Shown: piece by piece, positions 12,918-22,332 of the stretch | Layout: every line of letters begins with the position of its first letter | Position numbering within the stretch: the first letter of the stretch is position 1 | Source of the DNA: Dyella sp. BiH032 | Lineage (GTDB): Bacteria; Pseudomonadota; Gammaproteobacteria; Xanthomonadales; Rhodanobacteraceae | Reading direction: 5' to 3' | DNA: 64,000 nucleotides | Assembly (NCBI RefSeq): GCF_031954525.1 | Contig: NZ_CP134867.1 | Coordinates: forward strand, 4,464,001-4,528,000 | Notes under the pieces: model-generated | The model's database searches: none | What the model saw: only the letters and a program-made list of their open reading frames with translations | Told to the model about the DNA's origin: nothing | Made by a program: the position numbers and the translations under genes

Positions 12918-13427
12918 GTGCCCGCCAACCCCCGACACCCCCCCCGGCCCGACCACGCCCCGCTGGAGCTGGAAAGCTTCCTGCCCTACCGCCTTTCGAT
13001 CCTGTCCAATACGGTCAGCCAGGCGATCGCCAACGACTACCAGGCACGCTTTGACCTGAGCGTGACCGAATGGCGCGTGATGGCGGTGCTGGCGCGGTTC
13101 GAGGGCCTGTCCGCCAGGGAAGTGGCCGAACGCACCGCGATGGACAAGGTGGCGGTGAGCCGCGCCTTGGCCCGGCTGGTGGAGGCCGGCCGGGTGAACC
13201 GCGGCACCCACGAGGGCGACAAGCGCCGGTCGGTGCTCAGCCTGAGCGAGACCGGCTGGCAGGTCCACGACGTGGTGGCGCCCATGGCACGCGCTCGCGA
13301 ACGCGAAGTGCTGGACAAGCTGGACGCCGAGGAACGCGTCTGGCTCGTGCGCATCCTGGACAAGCTGATGGGCCCGCCCGTGCCCCCGCGCAGCACGGCG
13401 TCCGAGGAACAGGCCACCGCGGCCTGA
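12918..13427 (+). CDS. MarR-family transcriptional regulator
   Basis: 169 residues from a GTG at 12918, which has AAGGAG ten bases upstream; an in-frame ATG at 12888 lacks a ribosome site and overlaps the likely operator. The winged helix is clear: TEWRVMAVLARFEGLSAREVAERTAMDKVAVSRALARLVEAG and the wing RGTHEGDKRRSVLSLSETG. Its divergent position beside hpd suggests an HmgR/HpdR-like repressor responding to homogentisate or hydroxyphenylpyruvate. That ligand assignment is an inference. Confidence 0.88.
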   Translation: MPANPRHPPRPDHAPLELESFLPYRLSILSNTVSQAIANDYQARFDLSVTEWRVMAVLARFEGLSAREVAERTAMDKVAVSRALARLVEAGRVNRGTHEGDKRRSVLSLSETGWQVHDVVAPMARAREREVLDKLDAEERVWLVRILDKLMGPPVPPRSTASEEQATAA

Positions 13428-13433
13428 AAACGA

Positions 13434-13457
13434 AAGAGGCGGCTCGCGCCGCCTCTT
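13434..13457. terminator. Bidirectional terminator between marR and the peptide transporter
   Basis: Perfect ten-base stem AAGAGGCGGC / GCCGCCTCTT with a TCGC loop, six bases after the marR stop. The converging transporter gene ends 22 bases beyond, so the hairpin can serve both strands. Confidence 0.85.
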
Positions 13458-13478
13458 CGGTTCTACCTGGCCTGGCGC

Positions 13479-15002
13479 TTATTTCACGCCGTGCATCAGG
13501 CGGTTGATTAGCGGAGCCACCAGCAGCAGCAGCACCGCCGCGCCGGCCAGCAGCCAGAAGCTGAAGGTGAAGCCGCTCAGCGCAGAGGCGACCGTCATGC
13601 CGGTTTCGCCGCTGACGTGGCTGGCGAAGATGCCGGACAGGTTGTTGCCGATGCCGGTCGACAGGAACCAGCCACCCATGGCCAGGCCCACCAGGCGGCT
13701 GGGCGCCAGCTTGGTCACCATCGACAGGCCGATCGGCGACAGGCACAGCTCGCCCACGGTCTGCAGCACGTACACCAGCACCAGCGGCCAGAACGGAATC
13801 AGGCCGGCGCTGTCGACCAGGCTCGACAGGGCGTACATCAGCACCACGAAGGCCAGCGCATTGCCCAGCAGGCCGAAACCGAACTTGCGCGGAATCGATG
13901 GCTCCAGCTGCCGCTTGTCCAGCCAGCCCCACACCATCGACATCACGGGCGCCAGCAGAACGAGGGCGAGCGGCGCGACGGACTGGAACCAGCCGACCGG
14001 GAACTCCCAGCCGCCGAACATCTTGCGGTCCACGATGTTCTCGGCCAGGAAGTTGAACGAGCTGCCGGCCTGTTCGTAGAACATCCAGAACAGCACGTTG
14101 AACACGAAGATCACCAGCATCGCGATCACGCGATCGCGCTGCACCTTGCCCTCGCGGATACCGTCGACCATCAGCAGCACGCACAGGCCCACGAACAGGA
14201 TGCTCAGCAGCCACTGCAGCACCACCGCGCCGGCCTTGGCCATCACCAGGTACACCAGCGGAATCGCCACCAGGCAGCCGATCAGCACGTAGACCACGCG
14301 CATGCGATTGGCCTGGTCCGGCAGCGGGCGACCCACGCCCTTGAGCTGGCGCCGGCCGAACCAGAACCACAGCAGGCTCAGCAGCATGCCGATGCCCGAG
14401 GCCAGGAACACCAGCTTGTAGTTCTGCTGCATCGGGGTGTCGGTGAAATAGCTGGCCAGCCAGCCGGTGAGCAGCGGCGAGGCCAGCGCGCCGGCATTGA
14501 TGCCCATGTAGAACAAGGTGAAGCCGCGGTCGCGGCGCGGGTCGCCCACGCCGTAGAGCTGGCCCACCATCGAAGAAATGTTCGGCTTGAACAGGCCATT
14601 GCCCACGATCACCGTGGACAGGCCCAGCAGGAAGATCTGCTCGTTCGGCAGCATGATCATGAACAGGCCGGCCGACATCACCACCGCGCCGACTAGGATC
14701 GAGCGCTGGTAGCCGATGACCTTGTCCGCCACGTAGCCGCCGAAGACTGCCGCGGCATAGACCAGCGCCAGATAGGCGCCGTAGGTGCGGCTGGCGAAGG
14801 CCTGGCCAGTGGGACTGCCGCCGAAGAACTCTGCCACGATGTACAGCGTGAGCGCCCAGCGCATGCCGTAGAAGGCAAAGCGCTCCCAGAACTCCGTCAT
14901 GAACAGCATCCACAAGGGACGCGGATGGCCCAGCGTCTGCGGGTAATCCGGTACCGCGGGCGCCGAGGGCCCAGGAGTAGCGGTCGTGGTGGTGTCGGTC
15001 AT
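13479..15002 (-). CDS. POT-family proton-dependent oligopeptide transporter
   Basis: 507 residues with about 12-14 membrane segments. Family signatures are FMTEFWERFAFYGMRWALTLYI near the N-terminus (E-x-x-E-R-F-x-x-Y) and the FTLFYMGINAGALASPLLTGW segment in TM5. It imports di- and tripeptides with protons. Start at ATG 15000-15002 is backed by AAGGGGA a few bases upstream, instead of an ATG 13 codons earlier. It stands alone between terminators. Confidence 0.92.
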   Translation of the reverse strand: MTDTTTTATPGPSAPAVPDYPQTLGHPRPLWMLFMTEFWERFAFYGMRWALTLYIVAEFFGGSPTGQAFASRTYGAYLALVYAAAVFGGYVADKVIGYQRSILVGAVVMSAGLFMIMLPNEQIFLLGLSTVIVGNGLFKPNISSMVGQLYGVGDPRRDRGFTLFYMGINAGALASPLLTGWLASYFTDTPMQQNYKLVFLASGIGMLLSLLWFWFGRRQLKGVGRPLPDQANRMRVVYVLIGCLVAIPLVYLVMAKAGAVVLQWLLSILFVGLCVLLMVDGIREGKVQRDRVIAMLVIFVFNVLFWMFYEQAGSSFNFLAENIVDRKMFGGWEFPVGWFQSVAPLALVLLAPVMSMVWGWLDKRQLEPSIPRKFGFGLLGNALAFVVLMYALSSLVDSAGLIPFWPLVLVYVLQTVGELCLSPIGLSMVTKLAPSRLVGLAMGGWFLSTGIGNNLSGIFASHVSGETGMTVASALSGFTFSFWLLAGAAVLLLLVAPLINRLMHGVK

Positions 15003-15225
15003 GCGTTCCCCTTGTCGTGCTGGGTGGGTGCTGATCGGCACGTCGCGTGCGGATCGCGGCTCAAAACGGTCGACATGTAACCGGGCAATACGGCGCGCGT
15101 CAAATGCGGCGCAATATCCTACGAATCGGCGCTGCCGCGGCGGCCGAAGGCCCCGGGCGCGAAAAAAGCGGCATGTCCGCTTATTTGCGCCGCCCAGCCT
15201 TCGTTAAACCAGGGCGTTGGGCGGG

Positions 15226-16074
15226 TCAGGTGCCCAGCACCGTGCGCACATCCAACAATTCCGGAAAGAACTCCAGCTCCAGCGCCTTTTTCAGGAAGGC
15301 CACGCCCGACGAGCCGCCGGTGCCGCGCCGATGGCCGATGATCCGCTCGACTGTCTTCATGTGGCGGAAGCGCCACAGCTGGAACTGGCCTTCGACGTCC
15401 ACCAGCTGCTCGCACAGGTGGTACTCGGTCCAGAATTCGCCGCGGTTCTCATAGATGCGCTTGAACACCGGCAGCAGCCCCTCGTGGCGGTGATGCGGCT
15501 GGGTCCAGTCGCGCGCCAGCAGCTCGGGCGGCACGGCGTGCCCGCGGCGGGCCAGATAGGCGAGGAATTCGTCGTACAGACCCGGCGCTTCCAGTACCTC
15601 GCGCAGCGCCGCCTGGGCCGCGGGATCGTGAGCGAACACGCTGAGCATCTGCTCGTTCTTGTTGCCCAGCAGGAACTCGATCTGCCGGTACTGCAGCGAC
15701 TGAAAGCCCGAGGAAGGCCCCAGAATGTCGCGGAATCCCAGGTATTCGGAGGGCGTGAGGGTTTCCAGCACGCCCCACTGCTCGAACAGCTGGCGCTGCA
15801 CCTGTTTGACCCGGGCGAGAATTTTCAGGCACGGATCGATGTCATCCCTTCTCAGATGATCGATCGCCGCCTTCAACTCGTGAATGATCAGCTTCATCCA
15901 CAGCTCCGCGACCTGGTGCTGCACGATGAACAGCATTTCGTCGTGGTGCGGCGGCTGGCTCAACGGCTGCTGGGCAGAGAGTAAGACATCCAGCCGCAGG
16001 TAGCCCCCGTAGGTGAGGCGGCCGTGCAGGTCGACCTCGATGCCGGCTTCCAGGTCGCGCCGATTGTCGGTCAT
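15226..16074 (-). CDS. kynA: Tryptophan 2,3-dioxygenase
   Basis: 282-residue heme dioxygenase that opens the indole ring of tryptophan to N-formylkynurenine. Visible are [40 protein letters not shown] (substrate-site His and surrounding helix) and [20 protein letters not shown] with the heme-ligand histidine. No other kynurenine pathway genes are adjacent. Confidence 0.95.
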   Translation of the reverse strand: MTDNRRDLEAGIEVDLHGRLTYGGYLRLDVLLSAQQPLSQPPHHDEMLFIVQHQVAELWMKLIIHELKAAIDHLRRDDIDPCLKILARVKQVQRQLFEQWGVLETLTPSEYLGFRDILGPSSGFQSLQYRQIEFLLGNKNEQMLSVFAHDPAAQAALREVLEAPGLYDEFLAYLARRGHAVPPELLARDWTQPHHRHEGLLPVFKRIYENRGEFWTEYHLCEQLVDVEGQFQLWRFRHMKTVERIIGHRRGTGGSSGVAFLKKALELEFFPELLDVRTVLGT

Positions 16075-16292
16075 GGCATTCCGAAGGCGGGAAAAGCAGC
16101 CATATTACCTGCCTTTAACGCAAGCCCCCTAACCCTTGCGCATGCTGCACCGTGCCTTGCGGCGCAACATGCCGCCCTGCTTCAATTGCCGTCTTGTCAG
16201 GGCCCTACGCGCGTGCTTGACCCCACTGGATGGGTCGCCGCCGGCTCCACTCCCTCATCCGCTTTCGCCTTAACTCACTCCCGGAGCGAGTC

Positions 16293-17378
16293 GTGTCCAT
16301 CGCCGCCAAGTTCGAAATCGAATACCTGCAGTATCTCGATGCCGAAGGCAAACAGGTCCGTGACGACCTGCCCGCCTTCGCCAAAGACCTCGACCACATG
16401 GTCGAGCTGTACAAGCTGATGATGTCCACCCGCGTGTTCGACGCGAAGTCGGTGGCCCTGCAGCGCACCGGCAAACTGGGCACCTATGCCAGCTGCCTGG
16501 GCCACGAGGCCGCGCACGTGGGCATCGGCAGCGCGATGAAACCGGAAGACGTGTTCGCACCCAGCTATCGCGAGTACGGCGCGCAGCTGTACCGCGGCGT
16601 GCAGCCGCGCGAGGTGTACATGTACTGGGGCGGCGACGAGCGCGGCAACGACTACCAGAAGGAACCGGCGCGCCACGATTTCGCGTGGTCGGTGCCGATC
16701 GCCACGCAGTGCCTGCATGCCGCCGGCTCCGCGCTGGCGTTCAAGATCCGCAACGAGAAGCGCGTGGCCGTGTGCACGATCGGCGACGGCGGTTCGTCCA
16801 AGGGCGACTTCTACGGCGCCATCAACATCGCCGGCGCGCAGAACCTGCCGCTGGTGGCGGTGATCGTCAACAACCAGTGGGCGATCTCGGTACCGCGCAA
16901 GATCCAGTCCGGCGCGCCGACGCTGGCGCAAAAGGGCATCGCCGCCGGCCTGTTCTCCATCCAGGTGGACGGCAACGACATCATCGCCGTGCGCAAGGCG
17001 ATGGAGGACGCGCTCGAGCGCGCCCGCAACGGCCAGGGCGGCAGCGTGCTGGAACTGGTCACCTATCGCCTGTCCGACCACACCACCGCCGACGACGCCC
17101 GCCGCTACCGCGGCGAGCAGGAAGTGAAGGACGCCTGGGCGAAGGAGCCGATGAAGCGCCTGCGCGCCTGGCTGGTTGGCAAGGGCGTATGGGACGACGC
17201 GAAGGAAGAAGCCTGGAAGGCAGAGTGCGACGAGTGGATGGACAACGAGGTGAATGCCTACCTCGAGACCAAGACCCAGCCCGTCACCGCGATGTTCGAC
17301 TACACGTTCGCGGAAGTCCCCGCGGACCTCGCCAAGCAGCGCGACCTCGCCCTTTCGCTCGACAAGAAGGCCCACTAA
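16293..17378 (+). CDS. pdhA: Pyruvate dehydrogenase E1 component, alpha subunit
   Basis: 361 residues. Thiamine diphosphate-binding motif GDGGSSKGDFYGAINIAGAQ, then NNQWAISVPRK, and the phosphorylation-loop-like YRLSDHTTADDARRY. It forms the alpha2beta2 E1 of the branched-chain type architecture and decarboxylates pyruvate. The start is GTG at 16293 with GGAG at 16282, giving VSIAAKFEIEYLQY; an earlier ATG adds 21 unlikely residues. The beta gene follows after three bases. Confidence 0.93.
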   Translation: MSIAAKFEIEYLQYLDAEGKQVRDDLPAFAKDLDHMVELYKLMMSTRVFDAKSVALQRTGKLGTYASCLGHEAAHVGIGSAMKPEDVFAPSYREYGAQLYRGVQPREVYMYWGGDERGNDYQKEPARHDFAWSVPIATQCLHAAGSALAFKIRNEKRVAVCTIGDGGSSKGDFYGAINIAGAQNLPLVAVIVNNQWAISVPRKIQSGAPTLAQKGIAAGLFSIQVDGNDIIAVRKAMEDALERARNGQGGSVLELVTYRLSDHTTADDARRYRGEQEVKDAWAKEPMKRLRAWLVGKGVWDDAKEEAWKAECDEWMDNEVNAYLETKTQPVTAMFDYTFAEVPADLAKQRDLALSLDKKAH

Positions 17379-17381
17379 GCC

Positions 17382-18362
17382 ATGGCACAGATCACCCTTA
17401 TCGAAGCCGTCACCCAGGCGCTTGCGTATGAGATGGCCCACGACCCGAGCGTCGTGGTGCTGGGCGAGGACGTCGGCGTCAACGGCGGCGTGTTCCGCGC
17501 CACCCAGGGCCTGCAGGAGAAGTTCGGCGAGCTGCGCGTGCTGGACACCCCGCTGGACGAAACCACCATCGCCGGCGTCACCGTCGGCATGGCCGCGCAG
17601 GGCATGAAGCCGGTGGCCGAGGCGCAGTTCGAAGGCTTCATCTATCCGATGATGGAGCAGATCGCCTGCCACGCCGCGCGCCTGCGCAACCGTACCCGTG
17701 GCCGCATCACCGTGCCGGCCGTGTGGCGCGCTCCGTGGGGCGGCGGCATCCGCGCGCCGGAGCACCACTCGGAAGCCAACGAACATCTGTTCACCAACAT
17801 CCCGGGCCTGCGCGTGGTGATGCCCTCCTCGCCGGCGCGTGCGTACGGCCTGCTGCTGGCGGCGATCCGCGATCCGGATCCGGTGATGTTCTTCGAACCC
17901 AAGCGCATCTACCGCCAGTACAAGGAAGAGGTGCCGGACGACGGCGAGGCGCTGCCGCTGGACGTGTGCTTCGTGCTGCGCGACGGCACCGACGTCACCA
18001 TCGTCACCTGGGGCGCCCAGGTGAAGGAGGCGCTGGAAGCCGCCGACGCGCTGGCCGCCGAAGGCATCAGCGCGGAAGTGATCGACGTGGCCACGCTGAC
18101 CCCGCTGGATTTCGACACCATCGCCGAATCGGTGCAGAAGACCGGCCGCTGCGTGATCGTGCACGAGGCCCCCAAGACCGCGGGCTTCGGTGCCGAGATC
18201 GCCGCGCGCCTGGCCGAGGAATGCATGTACGACCTGCTGGCGCCCGTCGAGCGCGTTACCGGCTTCGACACGCACATTCCGCTGTTCCGTCTCGAGATGA
18301 AGTACCTGCCGAGCACCGAGCGCGTGGTCGAGGCGGCCAAGCGCACGCTGGCGGCGAGCTGA
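17382..18362 (+). CDS. pdhB: Pyruvate dehydrogenase E1 component, beta subunit
   Basis: 326-residue transketolase-like beta subunit beginning MAQITLIEAVTQALAYEM. Motifs are VVLGEDVGVNGGVFRATQGL, DTPLDETTIAGVTVGMAAQG and VPAVWRAPWGGGIRAPEHHS. It supplies the second half of the thiamine diphosphate active site of E1. It is three bases downstream of pdhA. Confidence 0.95.
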   Translation: MAQITLIEAVTQALAYEMAHDPSVVVLGEDVGVNGGVFRATQGLQEKFGELRVLDTPLDETTIAGVTVGMAAQGMKPVAEAQFEGFIYPMMEQIACHAARLRNRTRGRITVPAVWRAPWGGGIRAPEHHSEANEHLFTNIPGLRVVMPSSPARAYGLLLAAIRDPDPVMFFEPKRIYRQYKEEVPDDGEALPLDVCFVLRDGTDVTIVTWGAQVKEALEAADALAAEGISAEVIDVATLTPLDFDTIAESVQKTGRCVIVHEAPKTAGFGAEIAARLAEECMYDLLAPVERVTGFDTHIPLFRLEMKYLPSTERVVEAAKRTLAAS

Positions 18363-18373
18363 CGCTCGCCTGC

Positions 18374-18478
18374 CGGGGAATATAGGGAATGGAGAATAGG
18401 GAATAGAAAAAGCAGGCCGCTGCATGCTTGCGGGCCGCCGCTTTCACTATTCTCGATTCCCCAGTCCCAATTCCCATA
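18374..18478. repeat. Dispersed-type imperfect inverted repeat between pdhB and E2
   Basis: The left arm (about 18375-18412) is built from GGGAAT/GAGAAT units and ends AGAAAAAGC. The right arm (about 18442-18477) is its imperfect reverse complement (GCTTTC, CTATTCTCGATTCCC, then CAATTCCC). GGCCGC and GCGGGCC form an inner stem. Such GGGAAT-rich hairpins recur in Xanthomonadales genomes and may modulate mRNA stability between the genes. Confidence 0.65.
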
Positions 18479-18514
18479 CACCACACCCTTTCAAGCATTC
18501 CGGACCTCACACCC

Positions 18515-19909
18515 ATGGCCGACATCAAGACATTCCACCTGCCCGACCTCGGCGAAGGCCTGCCCGACGCGACCATCGTCGAGTGGCACGTGAAGGAAGG
18601 CGACTACATCAAGCTCGACGCACCGCTGTGCTCGATGGAAACCGCCAAGGCGGTGGTCGACGTGCCGTCGCCCTACACCGGCACCGTGAAGAAGCTCTAC
18701 GGCGCACCCGGCGACATCATCGAGACTGGCGCTGCGCTCGCGGACTTCGAGCCCGATCCGAACGCCAAGCAGCGCGCCGAGGCCGAAGCCACCGGCCACC
18801 ACCATGGTCCGAAGAAGAGCGTGGGCAGCCCCGCGCCCGACGACAGCAACAAGGTCGTCGCGTCCGACGAAGGCGGCGAAGTGGCCCAGGCCGGCAAGTC
18901 GGCCGACCGCGAAGACGAAGGCACCGTGGTTGGCGCGATGATCAGCGGCAACCAGGTGCACGTCGAGCAGGTCAGCAGCGCCGGCGGCGTGAAAGCCGTG
19001 CCGGCCGTGCGTGCGCTCGCCAAGAAGCTGAAGGTGGACCTGGCCCGCGTGCGCCCGACCGGCGCCGACGGCGTGGTCACCATGCAGGACGTGAAAAACG
19101 CCGCCGCCAACGGTTCCGCCCCGCTCGGCGCCGCAGCGGCGCGCGCAGTGCCGGCCTCCGCCGGCCGCCACCTGGCGCCGGAACTGCCGGAGCCGGGCCC
19201 CGCCCCGTCGCGCACGGCCGTGTCGCTGTCGGGCAAGGCCGTTCGTACCGCGCCGCCGAGCGTGCAGGCCAGCGGCCAGCCGGAGCAGCTCAAGGGCGTG
19301 CGCCGGAACATGGCGCGCGTGATGGCCGAAGCCCACGCCAACGTGGTACCGACCACGCTCGTGGACGACGCCGACCTGCACGCCTGGATCGGCAAGCAGG
19401 ACATCACCGCCCGCCTGATCCGCGCCCTCGTTGCCGCCTGCAAAGCGGTGCCGGCGCTCAACGCCTGGTTCGACGGCAAGAACCTGACCCGCACGCTGCA
19501 CCCGCACGTGGACATCGGCATCGCCGTGGACACCGAGGATGGCCTGTTCGTGCCCGCGCTGCGCAATGCCGACGTGCTCGATGGCGCCGGCGTGCGCGCA
19601 GCCATCAAGCGCCTGCGCTCGCAGGTGGAGGATCGCTCCATCCCGGCGTCGGAACTGAGCGGCTACACCATCAGCCTGTCCAACTTCGGCATGTTCGCCG
19701 GCCGCTACGCCACGCCGGTGGTGGTGCCTCCGACCGTCGCCATCATCGGCGCCGGCAAGCTGTGCCACGACGTGGTGGCAGTGATGGGCGGCATCGAAGT
19801 GCATCGCCGCATGCCGATCAGCCTCACCTTCGACCACCGCGCCGCCACCGGCGGCGAAGCTGCACGCTTCCTCAAGGCGCTGCTCGACGATCTGGCGCAG
19901 CCGAACTGA
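18515..19909 (+). CDS. pdhC: Dihydrolipoamide acetyltransferase (E2) of pyruvate dehydrogenase
   Basis: 464 residues. One lipoyl domain (1-80) with the lipoylated lysine in SMETAKAVVD, a linker to about 160, a peripheral-subunit-binding domain (VPAVRALAKKLKVDLARVRPTG), and a catalytic core from about 255. The core ends SLTFDHRAATGGEAARFLKAL: the active-site histidine is present, but the aspartate of the usual DHRxxDG is threonine. Start at ATG 18515 gives the canonical MADIKTFHLPDLGEGL. No E3 gene adjoins. Confidence 0.92.
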   Translation: MADIKTFHLPDLGEGLPDATIVEWHVKEGDYIKLDAPLCSMETAKAVVDVPSPYTGTVKKLYGAPGDIIETGAALADFEPDPNAKQRAEAEATGHHHGPKKSVGSPAPDDSNKVVASDEGGEVAQAGKSADREDEGTVVGAMISGNQVHVEQVSSAGGVKAVPAVRALAKKLKVDLARVRPTGADGVVTMQDVKNAAANGSAPLGAAAARAVPASAGRHLAPELPEPGPAPSRTAVSLSGKAVRTAPPSVQASGQPEQLKGVRRNMARVMAEAHANVVPTTLVDDADLHAWIGKQDITARLIRALVAACKAVPALNAWFDGKNLTRTLHPHVDIGIAVDTEDGLFVPALRNADVLDGAGVRAAIKRLRSQVEDRSIPASELSGYTISLSNFGMFAGRYATPVVVPPTVAIIGAGKLCHDVVAVMGGIEVHRRMPISLTFDHRAATGGEAARFLKALLDDLAQPN

Positions 19910-19929
19910 TCGGCAATCCAGGTTGCAAA

Positions 19930-19958
19930 GAAAGGCGCCGCGAGGCGCCTTTCTTTTT
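19930..19958 (+). terminator. Rho-independent terminator of the pdh locus
   Basis: Ten-base perfect stem GAAAGGCGCC / GGCGCCTTTC with a GCGA loop and a following T run, 20 bases after the E2 stop. It also lies just before the end of the converging MHYT gene. Confidence 0.9.
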
Positions 19959-19975
19959 GGGCACCTGCGTTGCGC

Positions 19976-20683
19976 TCAACGCAACAACGCCGACCACTGC
20001 GACAAGCTCACCACCGCAGTGGCCGCGATGACCAACCCCAGGATCGTCCAGGCTTCGCTCAGGCCATTGGCCGGCGAACAGAACGCACCGGGCGAGAACA
20101 TGGCTGCAGCCATGCCGGTGTAATGCATGCCGGTTACCGCCAGGCCCATCACCAGCGCCGCTCCCAGCCTGGCCAGGATGCCCGTCCAGCGCTCGCTGTC
20201 GCGCAACCAGGTCATGATCAGCAAGGCGGCCGCGCTCGCGCCGAACGCGATGCCGACGGAGATCCAGAACAGCAACGGCCGATAGGTGAGGCCGTCGCCC
20301 ATGCGCATGGCATACATGCCGCCGTAGTGCATCAGGCATACGCCCGCTGCCATCAGAGCCGACGCCAACAGCCAGGAGCCGATGCGCACGCCATCGCGGA
20401 TGACGTAGAAACCGATGCCGCTGACCAGCACGGCGACCAGCCACGAGCCGAGCGTGACCCAGCCGTCGAACGTGATCGGCACCGGCAGCATCAACGCGAC
20501 CATGCCCATGAAGTGCATACCCCATACGCCCGTGCCGAAGGCCAGCGCCGCCGCGATGATCCACACGCCCTTGTGTTCCACCGCGCGGCGCACGCGCGAG
20601 GTCATCTCGATGCCGCAGTAGCCGGTAAGCGAGGCGATCACGAAGGAATAGGCGACCAGCAGCAGGTCGTAGTGCTTGTCCAT
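19976..20683 (-). CDS. Stand-alone MHYT-domain membrane protein
   Basis: 235 residues with about seven membrane helices and three MHYT-type motifs: GMHFMGM, LMHYGGMYAM and GMHYTGMAAAM. MHYT sensors are proposed to bind copper and sense oxygen, CO or NO, usually fused to GGDEF/EAL or histidine kinase domains. Here no output domain is present, so it may signal through a partner. It is 34 bases downstream of a chemoreceptor gene on the same strand, which is a candidate partner. Confidence 0.88.
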   Translation of the reverse strand: MDKHYDLLLVAYSFVIASLTGYCGIEMTSRVRRAVEHKGVWIIAAALAFGTGVWGMHFMGMVALMLPVPITFDGWVTLGSWLVAVLVSGIGFYVIRDGVRIGSWLLASALMAAGVCLMHYGGMYAMRMGDGLTYRPLLFWISVGIAFGASAAALLIMTWLRDSERWTGILARLGAALVMGLAVTGMHYTGMAAAMFSPGAFCSPANGLSEAWTILGLVIAATAVVSLSQWSALLR

Positions 20684-20717
20684 GCGCGGGGATCCTTGCT
20701 TGGTGGAAGTGGAAGGC

Positions 20718-22199
20718 TCAGGCCTCGGCCCGCGGGGTGCCGTCCGCGAAGCGGAAGTACTCCACTTCGCCGGCCAGCATGCGTGCCTGATCGAGCAGTG
20801 CCTGACTGGCTCGTCGCACGCCTTGAACCTGATCGTGATGACGACGGGTGTGGTCGTCCATCCGCGTCACGGTGGTGCTCACCTGGCCGATGTCCGCGGC
20901 CTGGTGTTCGCTGGCCGCGGCGATCTCGGCCATCACATCGCTGAGCTTGCGCACGCTTCGCGCGATGCGCTGGAAATCGTCGCTGGACTGTTGCACCAGC
21001 CCCGCACCTTCGGCCACGGTGGACTGGCTTTCGCCGATCAGCCGCTTGACCTCGCGCGCAGCGGCGGCGCTGCGTTGGGCCAGCGCCCGCACCTCGCCGG
21101 CCACTACCGCGAAACCTCGGCCCTGCTCGCCGGCGCGCGCGGCTTCCACGGCGGCGTTGAGCGCGAGCAGATTGGTCTGGAAAGCGATGCCGTCGATTTC
21201 GCCGCTGATGTCGGCGATGCGGTGGCTTGACGCGTCGATCGCGGCGATCGCATGCATCATGCGTTCGATCGATTCGCCGCCGCGCTCGGCCTGTTCGCGC
21301 GCGGACGCGGCGAGCCGGTCGGCCTCGCCGGCGCTGTCGGCGGTGCGGCGCACGTGCTGGGCCATCTGCTCCATGCTCGCCGCGGTCTGGCCTAGCGAAG
21401 CGACCTGGTCCTGCATGGCCGATGCGAGTACGCCATTGCCTGAGGCCAGCTCACGGGACGCGGCATTGACTGCTTCGGCGCTGCCGCGCACGCGGCGGAT
21501 GACGTTGGACAAATGCTCGTCCATCTCACGGAAGGCCGTGCGCAACTCGCCGATCTCGTCGCTGTAGAGCGTGGGGATGCGATTGTCGAGGCGGCCGCTC
21601 GCCACGGTACGCGCCAGCTCCAGGGCCGCGCGGATGCGCGCCGTCATCGTGCGCACGAATACGCCGTCGCTGATCACTGCCAACAGCAAACCGAACAGCA
21701 CCACGCCGAGCGCCGCATTGCGTATCTCGCGCCCTTGCGCGAGGACTTGCGCATGGTGCGCGTCGGCCAGCTCGAGGCGTTGAGTCCAGGCGTCGCGCAC
21801 GGCTTCGCCATAGGTGTGCAGCAAAGGCAGCGCCTGAGCCGCAAGATCGGCCTTCGCGGCACGGTCCCCCTTGGCCTGGACCGCAGTCAGTCGCTCTTCG
21901 AGCGCTTCGAGCGGGGCCGCGAGTGGAACGAAGGATGAGGCCGCCGGCGCTTCCTCTGCCCTGCGATCCTGGATCGGCGCGCCTGTAGCGACCGCAAGCC
22001 ATCGTTCCTCGCTCGACTCCAGCCCGGCCCGCAGGCGGCCTAGCGTCGCCAGCTCCCGCACGTCCTCCCGGTACAGGCGCTCCGCGCCTTGGTTGGCCTG
22101 CTCGATGCCGTAGATGCCGACCAACCCTATCGCGATGAGAAACAGCAGCAGCAACCCCAGCCTGGCGCCCATGCGCAGCTTGATGGTGTAGCGAATCAT
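20718..22199 (-). CDS. Methyl-accepting chemotaxis protein
   Basis: 493 residues: TM1 about 13-31, a periplasmic four-helix-bundle-type sensor with low similarity, TM2 about 163-183, HAMP about 184-237, and a signalling coiled coil. The conserved hairpin tip reads GIAFQTNLLALNAAVEAARA followed by GEQGRGFAVVAGEVRALAQR. There is no C-terminal NWETF-like pentapeptide for CheR docking. Ligand unknown. Confidence 0.92.
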   Translation of the reverse strand: MIRYTIKLRMGARLGLLLLFLIAIGLVGIYGIEQANQGAERLYREDVRELATLGRLRAGLESSEERWLAVATGAPIQDRRAEEAPAASSFVPLAAPLEALEERLTAVQAKGDRAAKADLAAQALPLLHTYGEAVRDAWTQRLELADAHHAQVLAQGREIRNAALGVVLFGLLLAVISDGVFVRTMTARIRAALELARTVASGRLDNRIPTLYSDEIGELRTAFREMDEHLSNVIRRVRGSAEAVNAASRELASGNGVLASAMQDQVASLGQTAASMEQMAQHVRRTADSAGEADRLAASAREQAERGGESIERMMHAIAAIDASSHRIADISGEIDGIAFQTNLLALNAAVEAARAGEQGRGFAVVAGEVRALAQRSAAAAREVKRLIGESQSTVAEGAGLVQQSSDDFQRIARSVRKLSDVMAEIAAASEHQAADIGQVSTTVTRMDDHTRRHHDQVQGVRRASQALLDQARMLAGEVEYFRFADGTPRAEA

Positions 22200-22332
22200 G
22201 AGCTCCCCTACTCGTGAGTCGACGAGGAGCTATCGACCACGGCCCTGCAAGCTTGAGGAAAGCTCCACATGGCGTCGCTTAGAGTGTGATAGGCATCACG
22301 CGAATGTGCCTTTTCCCAGCGGAGAACACGCC

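Noticed and set aside
16275-18425. 716-codon open frame antisense to the pyruvate dehydrogenase genes
   Set aside because: High-GC shadow of pdhA/pdhB. His/Arg/Gly-rich without domains or ribosome site.
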